A DNA stretch of 64,000 nucleotides, from positions 1,426,001 through 1,490,000 of the forward strand of contig NZ_CP072110.1 in assembly GCF_017638545.1 (NCBI RefSeq), written 5' to 3'. A program made the translations under genes and the position numbers. Source of the DNA: Psychrosphaera ytuae. GTDB lineage: Bacteria > Pseudomonadota > Gammaproteobacteria > Enterobacterales > Alteromonadaceae. Under the pieces are notes generated by a model. It was not told where the DNA came from, made no database searches, and saw only the letters and a program-made list of their open reading frames with translations. Shown one piece after another: positions 62,703 to 64,000 of the stretch (position 1 is the first letter of the stretch; each line of letters begins with the position of its first letter).

Positions 62703-63932
62703 TTAAAAATTGCCTTTGAACCAACTTGCAATAATCTGATACCAAGTTTGCGTTTTTTCTTCGTCAACTGTTTGTTGCTGTTCCATTCCATATAACAGCA
62801 AACCTACTGCGGTCGCATAACTTGGATCTTGCACGTACTCTGTCAGTCCTTTCACGCCTAACGGCGTTCCGATTCGAACAGGCATTTGAAAGACTTGCTC
62901 GGCGTAATCTACTGCACCAGTCATTTTAGCGGTACCACCAGTAAGTACAATACCGGCCGCAATTTGATCTTCCAGTCCTGACTTTCGAATCTCGTCCAAA
63001 ATAAGTTCGAATATCTCTTGGTAACGAGGCTCTATTACCTCGGCCAAGGTGTGTCGTGACATGATGCGCGCTGGGCGGCCACCGACACTTGGTACTTCGA
63101 TGTTGTCTTCTGCACTCGCTAAGTTGCGATAGGCAACACCGTATTTAACTTTGATTTCTTCAGCATGGCCTATCGGCGTTCTGAAAATTTTGGCGATATC
63201 GTTAGTTACTTGGTTACCTGCTACTGGTAACACAGCTGAATGGCGAATTGCGCCATTAGCGTAAATAGCGATATCTAATGTGCCACCGCCCATGTCTACG
63301 ACACAGACACCTAATTCTTTTTCGTCTTCGGTTAGTACCGAGTAACTTGAGGCTAAGGCACTAAAAATCAATTGATCTTCTTTAAGTTCGCAGCGTTCTA
63401 CACATTTAACGATGTTTTTAGCCATATCGTTTGAACAGGTAACAATGTGAACCTTTGCTTCCATTCGCACACCAGACATACCGATCGGGCTTTTGATGCC
63501 CTCTTGCATATCAACAGAAAACTCTTGTGGCATAACGTGCAGCATTTTACGCTCAGCAGCCATTGGGACTGCTTTTGCTGCGTGAATAACGTTTTCAACG
63601 TCATCTGCTGTAACTTCCGCATCATGAATTGGCACCATGCCACTCTCATTTTGACAAGAGATGTGCTTACCACTAATGGCGAGATAAACAGAAGAGATAC
63701 GACAGTCCGCCATTAATTCGGCTTCGTTTATTGCTTTTTGAACCGAACCAATAACAAGGTTAAGGTCGTTTACACCACCTTTATCCATACCACTGCTGGC
63801 ATGGTGACCTACGCCAACAATACTGATTTGTTGATCTGGGGTAATTTCACCCACGACAGCCGTAACTTTAGATGTTCCAACATCAAGGCCGACTATCAAA
63901 TTTCTATCATTGGCTTTCGCACTAGGACTCAT
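62703..63932 (-). CDS. ftsA: cell division protein FtsA
   Basis: A 409-residue actin-like ATPase that tethers FtsZ to the membrane. LIVGLDVGTSKVTAVVGE (phosphate 1), VVDMGGGTLDIAIYANG (phosphate 2) and GIVLTGGTAKM (adenosine) are clear, and the C-terminal amphipathic helix W-Y-Q-I-I-A-S-W-F-K-G-N-F is the membrane-targeting sequence. E. coli FtsA is 420. It follows ftsQ by 17 bases. Confidence 0.97.
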   Translation of the reverse strand: MSPSAKANDRNLIVGLDVGTSKVTAVVGEITPDQQISIVGVGHHASSGMDKGGVNDLNLVIGSVQKAINEAELMADCRISSVYLAISGKHISCQNESGMVPIHDAEVTADDVENVIHAAKAVPMAAERKMLHVMPQEFSVDMQEGIKSPIGMSGVRMEAKVHIVTCSNDMAKNIVKCVERCELKEDQLIFSALASSYSVLTEDEKELGVCVVDMGGGTLDIAIYANGAIRHSAVLPVAGNQVTNDIAKIFRTPIGHAEEIKVKYGVAYRNLASAEDNIEVPSVGGRPARIMSRHTLAEVIEPRYQEIFELILDEIRKSGLEDQIAAGIVLTGGTAKMTGAVDYAEQVFQMPVRIGTPLGVKGLTEYVQDPSYATAVGLLLYGMEQQQTVDEEKTQTWYQIIASWFKGNF

Positions 63933-63949
63933 ATTATTCGCTTACGCAC

Positions 63950-64000
63950 TTAACTTTGTTTATTATTATTTTCAAGCCATGACACCGCTAAACCAATGTC
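63950..64000 (-). CDS. ftsQ: cell division protein FtsQ (3-prime end only)
   Basis: Sixteen codons and a TAA stop, running off the right edge. The residues DIGLAVSWLENNNKQS match the end of gammaproteobacterial FtsQ, where a strand like R-Y-x-x-G-x-A-V-x-W closes the beta domain. Gene order in the dcw cluster (ftsQ before ftsA) supports the call. Confidence 0.8.
   Translation of the reverse strand, partial: DIGLAVSWLENNNKQS

Overview
The window is a gene-dense, low-to-mid GC chromosomal segment of a marine gammaproteobacterium, most likely of the Alteromonadales (genus not resolvable by eye). The evidence is the distal dcw order ftsQ-ftsA-ftsZ-lpxC, the rpsP-rimM-trmD-rplS operon next to ffh-ypjD-corB, the tal-pgi pair, a class II ketol-acid reductoisomerase with divergent ilvY, and small families typical of marine gammas (DUF3545, DUF3429, DUF1365). 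I saw no tRNA, rRNA, insertion sequence, phage gene or CRISPR array. Almost all of it is core chromosome; the most accessory-looking piece is 49.9-57.5 kb.

Layout. 0-2.8 kb: end of a lipid-linked operon (FAD oxidoreductase, DUF1365, cyclopropane fatty acid synthase). 2.9-6.4 kb: ion and osmotic functions (MscS-like channel, MgtE, NhaA). 6.6-10 kb: purE, purK, carbonic anhydrase, rlmF. 10-16.2 kb: lipoprotein pullulanase, a membrane-anchored CadC/ToxR-like regulator with a beta-propeller sensor, and a divergent secreted S41 protease. 16.3-20.2 kb: ETF-ubiquinone oxidoreductase, SRAP protein, YaaA, DUF3429. 20.5-25.2 kb: tal, pgi, EamA transporter, a 59-residue DUF3545 protein, ung. 25.4-30.3 kb: orphan histidine kinase, rdgC, HDOD protein, tyrA. 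30.5-36.4 kb: translation and SRP genes, then cytochrome-assembly-like and CorB-like membrane proteins.

36.5-49.9 kb is a branched-chain amino acid supercluster. ilvC-ilvD-ilvA-ilvI-ilvH run leftward, ilvY diverges from ilvC, and leuABCD follow ilvY. Ahead of leuA there is a complete-looking leucine attenuator: short leader reading frames, a Leu codon cluster, and mutually exclusive RNA helices ending in an intrinsic terminator. Together the genes cover nearly all of Ile/Val/Leu synthesis; the aminotransferase is absent here.

49.9-57.5 kb holds a protein-kinase-fold gene convergent with a two-gene operon: a cyclic-nucleotide-binding/patatin phospholipase followed immediately by a one-module nonribosomal peptide synthetase (C-A-PCP-TE). 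I cannot match this trio to a described system and regard it as the best candidate for something new. 57.6-60.3 kb is a tyrosine-degradation operon (HPPD, a VOC protein, an FAH-family hydrolase) lacking the usual two middle enzymes. 60.5-64 kb is lpxC, ftsZ, ftsA and the 3-prime end of ftsQ.
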